From the NCBI GenBank assembly GCA_963969345.1, contig OZ017770.1:10224180-10288179 (forward strand): a stretch of 64,000 bases of DNA, in the 5' to 3' direction. The stretch is from Turbatrix aceti. Taxonomy: Eukaryota > Nematoda > Chromadorea > Rhabditida > Panagrolaimidae. Under the pieces are notes generated by a model. The model was not told the origin of the DNA and made no database searches. It was given only the letters and a program-made list of their open reading frames with translations. This document shows, piece after piece, positions 23,442 to 34,704 of the stretch; within the stretch, counting starts at the first letter, position 1, and each line of letters starts with the position of its first letter. The position numbers and the translations under genes were made by a program.

Positions 23442-26400
23442 TCGGCATCCAAGAAGACGACCGGAACCTACTGCGATTCCTATTTCTCAAAGACCCGACG
23501 AAACCCGCTTCTGCCGACAACCTGATCATCTATCGGTTTACCCGACTCCCCTTCGGGCTCAACTGCTCACCGTTCATCCTGAATGCGGTGCTGCGCCAGC
23601 ACCTGTCGACGGCGGACGGTAACCTCGCACAAGTTATCGCCGACATGATATACGCCGATAACGTCTTCATGCCAGCCCGCACGACGCACGAAGCCCGTGA
23701 ACTCTGCATCCGTGCCAAAGCACTTTTCGCGGAAGCCAAGATGAATTTGCGGCAGTTTCGCTCCAACGACGCAACAATCCACGCTGAGTTTGCCGACAAC
23801 GACGACCCGTTCAAAATCCTGGGCATCGTTTGGGACACTGCGCAAGACACCCTCCGGATCGACTTCCCGACGGCACCAGCAGGACCCGTGACAAAGCGCG
23901 TCATCGCCAGCGTCGTCGCGTCAGTCTACGACCCGCTCGGATGGACCTCCCCGGCTCTTGTACCTGCTCGTCACTTCCTGCGCGACCTGCACGGCCGATA
24001 CGACTGGGACGCCCAACTTTCTGACGGCGACACCGCTCGTTGGCAGCGACTCCTTCACGGTTTCGCGGGCAAAACCTGGACCGTGCCTCGCTATCTACCC
24101 GGTAACCTGCCGTCGGCACGACTTCATGTCTTCTGTGATGCATCCAAGCATCACTACGCAGCGGTCGCCTACCTGGTCTTTGCGGAACCCACGCAACGCC
24201 CTCAGTTGCTTATGGCCAAATCCCGCATTGCACCCACCACCATGACAGAAAGCGAGGTACTCGACATTACCATTCCTCGTCTTGAACTCGTGGCATTGCA
24301 CCTCGGCGCCCAGTTGTGTTCTTTTCTACAGACACACATGGCACTGCAGGCAGCACCGGCACTCTGGACCGATTCACAGGCGGCCCTCGGCTGGGTACGA
24401 TCATCTCCCCAAGCAGTTCTACCCGTGTTTGTCACGAATCGCGTACGTTTCATACGCTCTGTCACCACGACAGTGAACTACGTGTCGACCACGGACAACC
24501 CGGCAGACATCGGTACGCGTGGTCTCGACCCTGACGAGCTGCGAAACAGACCGGAATGGCTACATGGACCGGCATGGCTTGCGCAGCCCGAAGCGACATG
24601 GCCGTCGTCACCCACTGTTCCGGCGTTCGCTACTCGTGTTGCGGAATCGGCGTCAACGTGGCCGTGTGTCAACCTACAGTCGAGCAACAGCTACATTGGT
24701 CTGGTTCGCGCACAGGCACTCGTTCATCGTGCGTGTGCTCGATTTCTGCAACACAGAGCCTCGACACCGCTCATGAAACAACTCACAGCGGCAGCACAGG
24801 CCCCCAAGTTGTCGGCGACCGACCTCGCAATCGCCAAACGCGTTCTCATCCTACAGGCGCAGCAAGACTTTCCTCCGACCAAGATGCACACCCCGGTGCT
24901 CTTCACGGACGTCGACGGCGTTCTGCGGTACGACAGCCGTCTGATCCACTCACCGCTGTCAGCAGATGCATGTCAACCCGTCTTTCTCTCGCCGCAAGCA
25001 CTGCTCGCCAAACATCTGGCCGCGCACGTGCATCTGCAACTTCGACATGCCGGCGAACAAACGACGTGGACAGAGTTGCGCCAGCAGTTTTGGATCCCAC
25101 AAGGCAGGCAGTTGGTCAAAGGACAACTACGTCGATGCGGTGCCTGTCGTAAACGGGATGCGCGCCCGTTTGCGGCCCCTCCAATGGCAGCATTACCGGC
25201 AACACGAGTCACGCCAACGCGTCCGTTCGACCACGTGGGCCTGGATTACTTTGGTCCTTGTACAGTGCGGTCCCCCACGGAGCCCACGCAAGCTATGAAA
25301 ATCTGGGTCGCAGTCTTCACATGCTTCGTCACGCGGGCAGTGCACCTCGAAGTCGTACATTCGCTCTCAGGGTCTTCCTGCTTGGCAGCTCTACGGCGAT
25401 TCTTCTCACGACGCGGGCGACCGTCCTCGATAACTTCCGACAACGCGACTACATTTCAACTTGCCAGCTCGGCAGTGCGCACCGCTTGGCCCGAACTCCA
25501 GCTACCACCGGCAGTCACCGACGCACTCGATGAGCACTGCACCAACAATGGCATCACCTGGTCGAACATCGTGGCACATGCACCGTGGCAAGGTGGCGTC
25601 TGGGAACGCATCATTGGCGTCATCAAGCAGCCGCTGAAAAGCAGTATCGGTCGCAGTTGGCTTCACCTCGAGGAATTTACTACCTTACTCGCGGAAGTTG
25701 AATTCACGATCAACTCCCGACCGCTTACGCACAGCTCCGCGGCAGCGCCAGAAGTCTTTCGTCCTCTTGACTTTCTGTTGCCTCTGGGCACGCCAAGTGT
25801 CATCCCGACGACTCTTACAACTCCTCCGCAAGCCGCCGCAACGACGGCCGATCTTTTGGCGCTATGGCGCGACAGCCACCAACGCCTCGAAACATTCTGG
25901 CAGCACTACCGCAGCGTCTACCTCATGGACCTTCGCGACCGGTCTGAACGCCTACTGCACGGCACACGTTACCACGAGCCACGCATACCGGTCATCGACG
26001 AGGTGGTTCTCATGCTCGACGACGCTGTTCCACGCAACCAGTGGCGTATCGGGCGTGTGGTGGCGCTCCACGACTCCGCTGACGCCGCAATTCGGTCGGC
26101 CACCGTCCGCATGGCCAACGGCCGTACTGTTCGCCGCCCCGTCAACAAGCTTGCGCCCTTAGAGTTTGCCGTTGACAGTCCAGCCATCACCAGCGACTCC
26201 ACACCCGTGCAACTCGATCGTTCGCCGTCGCCAACGGCAGCCGCAGCACCAGAGGCCCGTCGCCGCCGTGGTCGTCCTCGTAAGCACCCTGCACCTCTAC
26301 CAGCGGCGACTTCTCCTGAAGCGGCCCCACCGCAGTTGCCACCTCAGATGCCGCGCTATGAGCTTCGTCCGCGTACTCAACCACGCGCGCTGGCAACTAC

Positions 26401-27562
26401 CGCGACTGTGGCAATGACACTTAGCGCCTGGCTCCCCCGTACGGACGCACTTCCCCTCGTCAACGCACCAGTGATCACAGATACCTTCATCTTTGGTCCG
26501 GTCGGCTACGCATGCCTCATCTTGCTCACGCTTATCCTCTGCTGCACCACGATCGGTCATCTTATGACGGTATTCAACCCCCTGGCCATCGTCTGCCGCC
26601 TCGTGTTGCAACTACTTAGCCTACCACTGCGGTTGCTCTTGTGGCTCGTTTGCCGCAACCCCCGCAGTGCCCGTCGTCGCGTCATCTTCGCACTTTGCCT
26701 GCTGTTTCTTCCGGGTGGCGAGGGTGCCGTCTGCACAACGAGCAACGTCATGTCAACGTACGCGGCACAATGCACGGACTCAGGATGCTCCCACTTCGGC
26801 GAAGCACGTCTGACGTTGCGCGACGTGGGACAACGACCATGCTTGCTATTGCTGGATAGCAACGACACGGTTCACGGCCAGATCGCCCTAGCCCTCCACA
26901 AGCCACAGCTACTTTGTCGACCACGACACATGTTTGACACGCGTAGCTATAAGACGGCTACGGCAGCAGTGCAACGATGCCCGGCCAGCGGCTCATGTGT
27001 TCTCAACACGTGCGCAGAGGTCAAAGCCAACGACCACTTACCGGAGTTCGACAACGTGAACCAGTTTCCGGGCACGACTTCATGCGTAAATGGCCCAGAA
27101 TGGATCTTCACAGGGTGCGCTTTGCCCACCCCGTCATGCATCTTCTACAGACTGGTGGCACTACCGGAGGACGACACACGTGCGATTTCGATCTATCGAT
27201 GCGACGAATGGGCAAGCAGCGTTCAAGTCATCGTGGAACTTACCACACGACACACCACGGAATCAACTCGCGTACGGCTCTACGACGGAGTGCCCACCAC
27301 CGTAAGCGGCAACATCACGGTTACGCTGAACCAAGCCCTACAAACACCCGGTGAAGTCTTTCTCTTGCGACGAGGACAGGAATGGGCGATCGCACCCTCG
27401 CTCGACGCAATACGACTACGGCGCAGCCACGGCGAGGAACTGTTTACCTTTCAGCCGCGATGCGGCTGCCAACCGACGGCGACGACGGTCAATTGCCTGT
27501 GCGAGCCAGACCCCCCGCTACAAGCCTGGCTAGACGATGCCTCTCTCTCTTGGATCGATTGA
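23351..27562 (+). CDS. BEL/Pao RT C-terminal-RNase H-integrase-env frame
   Basis: 1,403-codon frame continuing pol after the break. RT: VSADVEKAFL, LPFGLNCSPF and the catalytic box YADN (23651-23662; YxDN rather than YxDD, which I believe occurs in nematode BEL elements). RNase H: VFCDASKHHYAAV, TESEVLDITIPRLEL, WTDSQAALGW. Integrase: HHCC-like zinc region ending CGACRK, then DYFGP, TSDNATTF and HAPWQGGVWERIIG carrying D, D, E. After about 26400 come two hydrophobic segments and a Cys-rich ectodomain (from about 26727) resembling phlebovirus Gc, without a C-terminal anchor. The final codons (SLSWID) lie inside the LTR remnant, so env is likely truncated. Confidence 0.88.
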   Translation: MLLGNLASILLRARFAPILVSADVEKAFLMIGIQEDDRNLLRFLFLKDPTKPASADNLIIYRFTRLPFGLNCSPFILNAVLRQHLSTADGNLAQVIADMIYADNVFMPARTTHEARELCIRAKALFAEAKMNLRQFRSNDATIHAEFADNDDPFKILGIVWDTAQDTLRIDFPTAPAGPVTKRVIASVVASVYDPLGWTSPALVPARHFLRDLHGRYDWDAQLSDGDTARWQRLLHGFAGKTWTVPRYLPGNLPSARLHVFCDASKHHYAAVAYLVFAEPTQRPQLLMAKSRIAPTTMTESEVLDITIPRLELVALHLGAQLCSFLQTHMALQAAPALWTDSQAALGWVRSSPQAVLPVFVTNRVRFIRSVTTTVNYVSTTDNPADIGTRGLDPDELRNRPEWLHGPAWLAQPEATWPSSPTVPAFATRVAESASTWPCVNLQSSNSYIGLVRAQALVHRACARFLQHRASTPLMKQLTAAAQAPKLSATDLAIAKRVLILQAQQDFPPTKMHTPVLFTDVDGVLRYDSRLIHSPLSADACQPVFLSPQALLAKHLAAHVHLQLRHAGEQTTWTELRQQFWIPQGRQLVKGQLRRCGACRKRDARPFAAPPMAALPATRVTPTRPFDHVGLDYFGPCTVRSPTEPTQAMKIWVAVFTCFVTRAVHLEVVHSLSGSSCLAALRRFFSRRGRPSSITSDNATTFQLASSAVRTAWPELQLPPAVTDALDEHCTNNGITWSNIVAHAPWQGGVWERIIGVIKQPLKSSIGRSWLHLEEFTTLLAEVEFTINSRPLTHSSAAAPEVFRPLDFLLPLGTPSVIPTTLTTPPQAAATTADLLALWRDSHQRLETFWQHYRSVYLMDLRDRSERLLHGTRYHEPRIPVIDEVVLMLDDAVPRNQWRIGRVVALHDSADAAIRSATVRMANGRTVRRPVNKLAPLEFAVDSPAITSDSTPVQLDRSPSPTAAAAPEARRRRGRPRKHPAPLPAATSPEAAPPQLPPQMPRYELRPRTQPRALATTATVAMTLSAWLPRTDALPLVNAPVITDTFIFGPVGYACLILLTLILCCTTIGHLMTVFNPLAIVCRLVLQLLSLPLRLLLWLVCRNPRSARRRVIFALCLLFLPGGEGAVCTTSNVMSTYAAQCTDSGCSHFGEARLTLRDVGQRPCLLLLDSNDTVHGQIALALHKPQLLCRPRHMFDTRSYKTATAAVQRCPASGSCVLNTCAEVKANDHLPEFDNVNQFPGTTSCVNGPEWIFTGCALPTPSCIFYRLVALPEDDTRAISIYRCDEWASSVQVIVELTTRHTTESTRVRLYDGVPTTVSGNITVTLNQALQTPGEVFLLRRGQEWAIAPSLDAIRLRRSHGEELFTFQPRCGCQPTATTVNCLCEPDPPLQAWLDDASLSWID

Positions 27563-27564
27563 AA
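27541..27564 (+). repeat. Remnant of the 3' LTR
   Basis: The 24 bp from CTCTCTCTCT to GATTGAAA match the end of the 5' LTR exactly, and the next five bases are the target duplication. The preceding about 180 bp of LTR are missing; env coding runs straight into the remnant. Confidence 0.8.
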
Positions 27565-27569
27565 AGTAC
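27565..27569. repeat. Target-site duplication, right copy
   Basis: AGTAC, identical to 20264-20268. Confidence 0.75.
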
Positions 27570-29152
27570 ATTTTTACATACATAAAAATGCCACCCTGAT
27601 ACACGTCGGCTCAACTCAAAGAAAAGCATTCAATCATTCCTGCTTTCAATCATTCCATTTTACCTCAGGAAAAAAATGCCTCAAAGAAACGAACACTAAA
27701 AATTTTATAGTTTTTATTGGGCCAGTGTCTAAATTTTTTTCCGAATAACCCTCCATCAATCAGGGTCGGTCAGGGGGTATATTTAGGCCGCTGACAGTTT
27801 GTACGCACGAATAAAAGTCCGGTTCTTTTTTTTCGTGACGCTGGCACGGATCTTGCTAGAACAAAAAGCAAAAAGGGCACATACCGGGAAGGGACCTTTA
27901 CATAAATATAATAATTAGCTACGTAGTATAAATATATAGTTAATAGAAATCCCGTCAACTCTATAAAAAAATACTGTCATTCAGCTGAAATGTCAAAGTG
28001 TAAAAATAATCAGCAATTGACAAACACTAGTACTGTTTCAGTTTTTGAGCCATCAAAAAAAACAGAGCCGAATAATGCCATGCTAATTTTCTTTTAAAAA
28101 AACCCAATTTCATTTTCTTCATGGTTTCCGGTAAAGAACAAAAAAAATGTTTTTTATTCGGCGACGATAAACCAAATGGAATTCTTGGCTTTTTTCGCGG
28201 GGGCATAGAAAAAAATGAAGCTCCCATTTGGTCGTCTAAGGTGATTTATGAGTGTTTGAAAAAAAAATTTATGTACAACTGGGATACTGTACTTACATGC
28301 GTGTGGTAAAAAAAATCCTTGTTTGTCGATTCATCAATTTTATTGTTTCAAATTTATTTTTATTCAATTGATTGTAATGCACCAAAAACTTTTTCCGCAT
28401 CGTCGGGAGCAAAGAATACGATTTTTTTCCGAATGGGAAAGGGGGTCAAAAAAGAAAGCGCACAGTTTCCTGGCTATTTACAAGTAAGTCCACAAGTCCC
28501 AGTACCAGAGGCCAGAAATTGTTTTGCAGAAAAAAAAATCCTCCTACTCAGCTGTGTTGTTGCGTTGTGTCATTCAATTCATTCAGACGCATGCATTAGT
28601 AGTAATCACTGACTTTTTTACAAACTGAATCCCATATTTTTTATATCATACCACAACCACCAACCAACAACATTCAAACATTTGTAAACAACAATATTGC
28701 GTCAACTCTTCTTTTCACATTGCTCACATATCAAAGAAGCAACGCAGACGTAACCAGCAGACACCAAAGGTCGAACGCAACATTTTGTCATTAAAAAGTT
28801 TCAAAAATTAAGGAAATTTTGACTTTAGCGTTCTCTTCCGTTCCGTTTGCGTGCGATTAATTAAATTTTTTTGAATGAAAGCTATTTTTTGCCCAAAACA
28901 AGTCAATTCTTCGTACTGCAATGATTTCCGCAAAAAAAGTTACAGTACACCCCAGCGGGTTGATCAAATCGTCAAATGTGCAATTTAAAGTTTAAAAAGA
29001 GCATTTATTCATCGACTTGTTTCAAAAAAAGATATGCCGTTACAACAAAAGTGACAATTACCCTAAATACCAATTTCAAATCTCAACACAGAAACAGTCA
29101 GTTTTAAGGAATGTCTGGACCTTAGATTTCTAATACATAACTTTCCACCTAC
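27570..29152. other. AT-rich intergenic region
   Basis: No supportable gene. Contains the minus-strand poly(A) signal for the FAAH gene (TTTATT on the plus strand, 29004-29009). Confidence 0.45.
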
Positions 29153-31877
29153 TCAAAGGGTATAATCATACCCGGCTAAACGCTCGACATCGAGCATGAT
29201 ACGGCAAAGCGTGGTCTCGTGGTAGGGATACGTGACGACCTGTACGCCCACGGGTAGACCGATTGAGCCCTGGCTAGCTTCACGCATCTTCGATGTCACA
29301 GGATTGTAGCCGACCGGGAAGATAGCATCGTTGTTGACTTCGTCGATGTCTTTCTGGATAACTTTCGTAACGGGAACAACGCCGGCGGTAGCGTCAATCA
29401 TGTTGTAGAGACCGGTCTCGACGCAGGTTGCACCCAGGAAAGACGGATACTTGTGTTCGACCGCAGGCACGGGATACGCAGGGCAGATGATGGCATCCAG
29501 ATTCATGGATTGCATCTTGTGGTAGAACTAAAAAAAAGATATTTAGCTCGTCATTTTTTTTTTAGTTGTTTGTGCGAGTAACATAAATCGTGAAATTAGC
29601 ATTTAGAAACAACCATGAGTTGAGTTGGGGTTGGTTGTGTCATGCATGACTAAAGTTCAGGGAACAGAATAAAAAAGTGCATCATTATATCTCAGAAATA
29701 GAAAAATGTACCCAAAGTAATAAGAAATGCATGACAAAAAACCAAAAAAAAATAAAAATAAAGGAAAAAACGTGGTTTGTCAAGGAAAATATGTATGGTG
29801 TATACTTTTCCATTGTTTGAAGCTGACAAATTTGCATGGTTCACCGGTTTGGGTGAATTGCCAGGAAAAAAATATGAATTGAAAACCAACCTTGGCAATG
29901 TAAATATCCGTCAACTCTTGCATGTAGCGAAGATCTTCGACATTGGAATTTCCACATTTGCACATGATAGCCAGCTGGGGAGAGATAAAGCCGAGAAAGA
30001 GGCTTGCAAATTTGCGAATGAACAGCGGGACCTTCAACAGGAGGTGGAAGGGCTTCATGTACTGGTCCACAATGTCGTTATTCAGAAGCTCTTTCATGTA
30101 TCCTCCATTCTCAGGGAGAATATTTTTCATGACGAGCGTGGCCATGTCGTTGGGATCGGGGACTTCGAAGGGAACGCAGTTATATCCCTCGGCTGTGAGT
30201 TTTTCGATGGCAATGTTGACCGCTCGCTGGGCACTCGGGACAGCCTGGAGGAAGCCATTATCGACATAATATCCAATGGTCAGCTTTTTCGTGCTCTTAA
30301 TCTCTTCGACGTCGAATCCAGCAGGGGAGTTTCGAGGATTGAGTTTCCAGAGGGCAGCTTGACTGTTGAGGACCTTGTCAAGGAGAAAAACTTGATCACT
30401 GACAGATCGAGTGAAAAATCCAAAACTCAGGCCGAGACGACACTTTCCGGGAATTCCGCCATGGCTGTGAAGGATGCGAAGACGGTCTTCGCAGGGCTTG
30501 ATCGCGACAACACCGCTCATGGCAGCGGGGATCCGGAGACTACCGGCAACATCGCTGCCAGTGCCAAATGCATTTCCCCTGACTGCTGTGAGAGCTGCTT
30601 CACCGCCCGACGATCCACCAGGCGTGTATCCATGCCTGTGCGGATTCTCAGTCGTTCCATAGACCGGATTCGAGCAGACAAAGCTCAGCAGCCCCTGAGG
30701 GACGTTGGTCACGCAGGTCGGGATGGCGCCGAGGTCTCGAAGGACGGTGACAAACGTGCACTCCTCAGACATGGGCTGACCAATGAGCTGGGCCATGCCG
30801 ACGGTGCAGTCTTCGTCTTTGAGCTGAAAATAGTAAAAAGGGGGTTTGAATGGTTTTAAGAAAGACAAAAGCCTACGAAGAAGTTTTCCTTCACGCTGAA
30901 GGGCAGGCCGTAGAGCGGAAGGTCATCGGGATTCGGCAGGATACTCTTCACGTCTTCCGAGTATGTCGTCAGAGGATAGCAGATGCAATTGAGGCTCCGA
31001 TTCTGCTCGATAGCTCGCTTGAGAAAGGTTCCAACGACGGTTTCCACATTGATTTGGCCTGTTTTCATCAACGCTAAAAAAATTGATGTCAAAATGTTTG
31101 TATTTTGATTGTAACCTTTTTTTGCAACCAACCAAACGGGTTACCTAGGTTTTATATAAAAAATGTCTGTCTATGCCTAGGCTACATTTTAAGCCCGAAT
31201 ATCCTTATTAAAAACTACCGTGCCATTTGAAAAAGTCCATCTAGGCAATTAGCATGCTCATTATGCGGTCGGTCATAGGATACGATGTCTAGTCATCACC
31301 ATCACACATGCACTTTAGCCGGCAAGCCAGACAAATTGCGGAATAATTAAAATTTCCCCTTAGTTAGGTTAGGCCAAAGATTGAGGGATAGTGAAGTAAA
31401 CAAATTATTCTGCGCGACTTGTGACAACTGAACGAACTGACCGACCATCAAAAATTTTTTTTTGTGGAAAAAAAGAGCGAAATTCCCAAGGCCAGGGGAT
31501 TTTCTGAGAAAAATTATTCTCCCATAGTAAATTATATAAAATTCACATACTTGCAAGTTCCTCGGCAGATTTGTTGATTATGTCACCCTCATCCGGGTTG
31601 TAGTCCGAGAGTTTATGCTCAACCTGTTGGAATTTGGATTGCCGGTGGTGCGCGTAGCGCTCGATCATGCGCTTGAGGCGTCGGTTGTTGAACACCATCT
31701 GAAATTATTCCCTTACCACTAGTAAATAAACTAATGACCACCAGGGAGAACAGAACGTACAGGCAAGATTAAGAGACGAAAGAGCGCCAAGATAACGAAG
31801 AAAAGCCAGACCGCGCAGGTGAAAACGCCGGCAGGCGTCGTGAGGTTTGGTCGAAAGAGTGCAGCCCAGTCCATCAT
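29153..31877 (-). CDS. Fatty-acid amide hydrolase (FAAH1-like, amidase signature family)
   Basis: Integral-membrane serine hydrolase that cleaves N-acylethanolamines such as anandamide. Exons in coding order: 31761-31877, 31551-31698, 30877-31073, 29891-30823, 29153-29527; 589 aa, close to mammalian FAAH1. N-terminal transmembrane helix (about 17-39). Catalytic triad of the amidase family visible: Lys150 (LPFSVKENFF), Ser225 in GGSSGGEAAL and nucleophile Ser249 in GSDVAGSLRIPA. The splice IAK to FYHKMQ restores the conserved region before CPAYPVPA. Minus-strand AATAAA 144 bp after the stop. It starts 167 bp downstream of the ACP gene on the same strand. The start is MMDWAALF; no upstream ATG is in frame. 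Confidence 0.92.
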
Positions 31878-32044
31878 CCAAAATAAGAAAATAATTAAGT
31901 GTAAAGCATTGCCCTCGTAGATATTAACCGTGCGCAAAAGTACCAAGCGGTTTAAACCAAATGTCCCAAAAAAAGAACAAAAAACAACAAAAGTGATTAT
32001 AAAAACCGTTTATTAATGAAACAAAGCCTAGCTAGTACACTAAA

Positions 32045-32511
32045 TCATTCATAAACATCCTCCTTGTCACAGATATAGCGGAAGATATCGCGAGGAGTCT
32101 TGAAACGGTCCGCATCACCATCTGGGATCTCAAAGCCAAACTCGTCTTCGATGGCCATGACGACTTCGACGTGGTCAAGGGAATCGAGCCCGAGGTCCTT
32201 GAAAAAGTCCGATTCCATGGTCAGGACTTTGGCATCGATTTTGTCGTAGAGACTGAGCACGAGCTTGATTCGCTCTTCGACGGTTTTGAGAGACAGAGGC
32301 TGCTGAAATGGGAACACGGGATAGAGAGAGATTAATCGGGGGCGAATGGGTTAAAACTTACGTGTGCGGAGTAAAAACGCTTTGGATTGAAGAGAGAAAG
32401 TGGAGCGAGTTTGGGCGTAATGGTAACGCGTTGAAGCGTCGAGAATTGCTTGATAGCCGTGAGGTTACGGCACGCGAGACGAGCTCCAACGCAAGCAACA
32501 CTGCGCAACAT
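32045..32511 (-). CDS. Mitochondrial acyl carrier protein (NDUFAB1)
   Basis: Exons 32362-32511 and 32045-32302; 135 aa. Carries acyl chains on phosphopantetheine for mitochondrial fatty-acid and lipoate synthesis and is a complex I and Fe-S assembly subunit. The first exon encodes an Arg/Ser-rich, acid-free presequence (MLRSVACVGARLACRN), a mitochondrial targeting signal. The second holds the ACP fold with FFKDLGLDSLDHVEVVMAIE; Ser91 in DSLD is the prosthetic-group site. CCTCCAG sits immediately before the ATG on the minus strand, an acceptor-like site. A minus-strand AATAAA is at 32009-32014, between this gene and FAAH. Confidence 0.95.
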
Positions 32512-32788
32512 CCTGGAGGCGATACGAAAAGCTTCACAGCAAAAAACAACGACAACAAAAAGTCAGAGTGAAGATAATGCAGAGGAGATTTTTTCGCGTC
32601 GAGAGGAGAATAAACGTGCGCGTGCACAACTTTGAAAAAAAAGCGTGTTGTTGTTGGATTGAAAAAGCTATTGTTTATCTCTTGTTTGTGTCTTTTTTCG
32701 TTTGTTATCCCGTTTCATTTATTGATCCTTTTATCCGTTCTCATCCATCAGTTGAACCCAGTTCAAGCAAATTTTTATTCACAAAGCA

Positions 32789-34451
32789 TCACATTTTTTG
32801 TCGTCTGCAAGAAAACAAAGCGGATATGATGGCGACGATATAAAACGTCGCGAAGAAAGCCAAGCTGCAGGCGTAGAGACTCTTTAGCATGCAAACACGT
32901 GATTCCGAGGATTTTTCCACCTGTTGGGGTTTGGATGATACGAGTGCCTGGGGTGTCGCATGCGCATGGTCATCCACCTTCAGCTTAGCGTTTATGACCA
33001 TGATTTCCTCCCTGTCAGCCTGGTAGTTTTCGTCCTGTTCGTCCAGGAATCGACGTTTTCGTCGGTGATCGTTGCAGTGAACTTCCGGATCGCAAAGCAC
33101 GTTACTGCCCAGGTTTTTATCGATATGAAGATGCGTTTGCTTTTTTATACACGTTGCGATCCTGCATTTGATCCAGACATCTTCCGAATCGGGAAATTTG
33201 AAAGCCGTAGCCCTGGCTGTTGCCCGATCATTTGTATTATCATAATTGATATTTGAAATCAAAACACTGTCTGTTGTACACCCATTTTCAATTATTTTCA
33301 TTGAGTTGCCCTGAAGTGTCTGCGCAGAGCAGTCAAGTACCTCGATGCCGTATACGTCTGAAACAGGAAGACAGGTGTCATTAAGTGGACCCCAAAACAT
33401 CTTAGTACATACCTGATTTCACAGTTGTGTTCCAAACAAAAATTATTGAATCACCAACTGTTGTACGTGAAAGAGAATTCACTTTTCCTTCGTTTTCATC
33501 ACCTTTGATTATGCTGAATTCAGGTTGTGGAATGCGTCCCAGACCATTGAGTGTCGCACGTGTTGTCATGTCACTTAAACAACCATTTTTTGAATCACTT
33601 AAACCACAAAAAAAGTTTTATACGCTTACGATACAAAGTTGAATCTTGTGCCACTGGTTACGGCAGCTTGTTGACGAAAAACGCAGTGTACAGCGAAGGC
33701 TCGATCTTTGGCGGTGACAAAGTTGGGGTGAAATCCGAGCACAAAAATTGTGAAAATTTCAATTTCTCGGGATTCATGCTGGAAAAAAATGCAAAAATCA
33801 AGGTTGTAACAAGTGCAAATTTTCTCTAATTACTAAACAATTTGAACCTAGAAATTTATGGGTTCCAGATCACCGCAGAAATTTTCCGTATGCGCAACTT
33901 TGACCCTGAACAATGTTGCGCGAAGCTTTTCCCAGAAACAGAAAAAAAAATAAATTCCAAGTGAGTCTATACTAACAACTAGTTCACTCCCAAAAAAAAC
34001 AGTGAAGAAAAACTATTCATACATTTCTCTTTAACTCGATTCCACAGTTTGAAATGTCAGTCAACGGAATGGATAACGAAGGCGTCGACGTAGCATTTTC
34101 GTACTTATTGTAGGCGGAATGACATCCAGGCTTGTTTCTCCATTTTTTAACATACAACACGCCATCAAAGTTATCTCTTAACTTTCCCTGAATGTCAATC
34201 GACGTCGGTCCACATTTTATTTTTGGCGTTTCTGAAAACAAGATGTTTTTTTTATTTTGGACAGTTAAAACAATGTGAAAAGAAAATGGGAAAAAATTTA
34301 AATATTTATTTTTTTTAATAAATTTTTCTTGGCAAAAAAAATAGAAAAAAATAAACATACCCAGTAAGCTACTAGCCGGCTTGTTGGCAGCAAACGTGAC
34401 CGGTGCCAGGATCAAGAAAAATATAAACACACCAGACAGCATATTTGCCAT
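32789..34451 (-). CDS. ZP-domain transmembrane protein (cuticlin-like)
   Basis: Exons in coding order: 34361-34451, 34023-34231, 33630-33778, 33413-33573, 32789-33357; 392 aa. Signal peptide, then a full zona pellucida domain: N-half from IKCGPTSIDI to SNCGIELKRN, LGFHPNFVTAKDRAFAVHC, VGDSIIFVWN, YGIEVLDC, ENGCTTDSVLISN, and FKFPDSEDVWIKCRIATC. It ends with a furin-type site HRRKRR, a spacer, one transmembrane helix (about 365-387) and a short basic tail. This is the layout of nematode cuticlins, which polymerise in the extracellular matrix after cleavage. The splice from KRN directly to HESREIEIF matches the family best, skipping spurious open sequence at 33850-33950. Gap to the ACP gene downstream: 277 bp. 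Confidence 0.88.
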
Positions 34452-34704
34452 TGATAATGAAAAATGAACGTCTCTTTATTATTTTTCTGATAGAAATGGA
34501 AATCAGGAAATCAAACAAAAATGAAGACAGTGAAATTGTCAAGCACCATGGATGTTAAAAAGTACTACCAACATAAAATAAATGTCCTTGGCCTATAACG
34601 GAAAGACAGAAAAGGACCGCCTTTGGTTTTGGAAAAAATGCTGAAGAGAGAGAAAAAAACATTTTGAATAAAGTAGTTGTTAAATAAATGGAGAAAAATA
34701 CAAA

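Larger units (their letters stand above)
20269..27564 (+). mobile_element. BEL/Pao LTR retrotransposon with env-like region, damaged
   Basis: A 7.3-kb element bounded by AGTAC duplications. Order: 5' LTR (20269-20472), primer-binding site, gag with three zinc knuckles, aspartic protease, reverse transcriptase, RNase H, integrase, then a phlebovirus-Gc-like glycoprotein, then a 24-bp LTR remnant. The domain order PR-RT-RH-IN and the three-knuckle gag are typical of BEL/Pao; env-bearing members are known in nematodes (Tas, Cer7 group). It is visibly GC-richer than its host surroundings, with a strong C/G third-position bias unlike neighbouring genes. Two lesions: a one-base frame break in RT and loss of nearly all the 3' LTR. 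Otherwise both frames are open over thousands of bases, implying recent insertion. Confidence 0.93.

Noticed and set aside
33850..33960. Possible extra minus-strand exon in the ZP gene
   Set aside because: Any frame ends in TAG or breaks phase. Splicing 34023 directly to 33778 recreates the ZP consensus between CGIELKRN and LGFHP.
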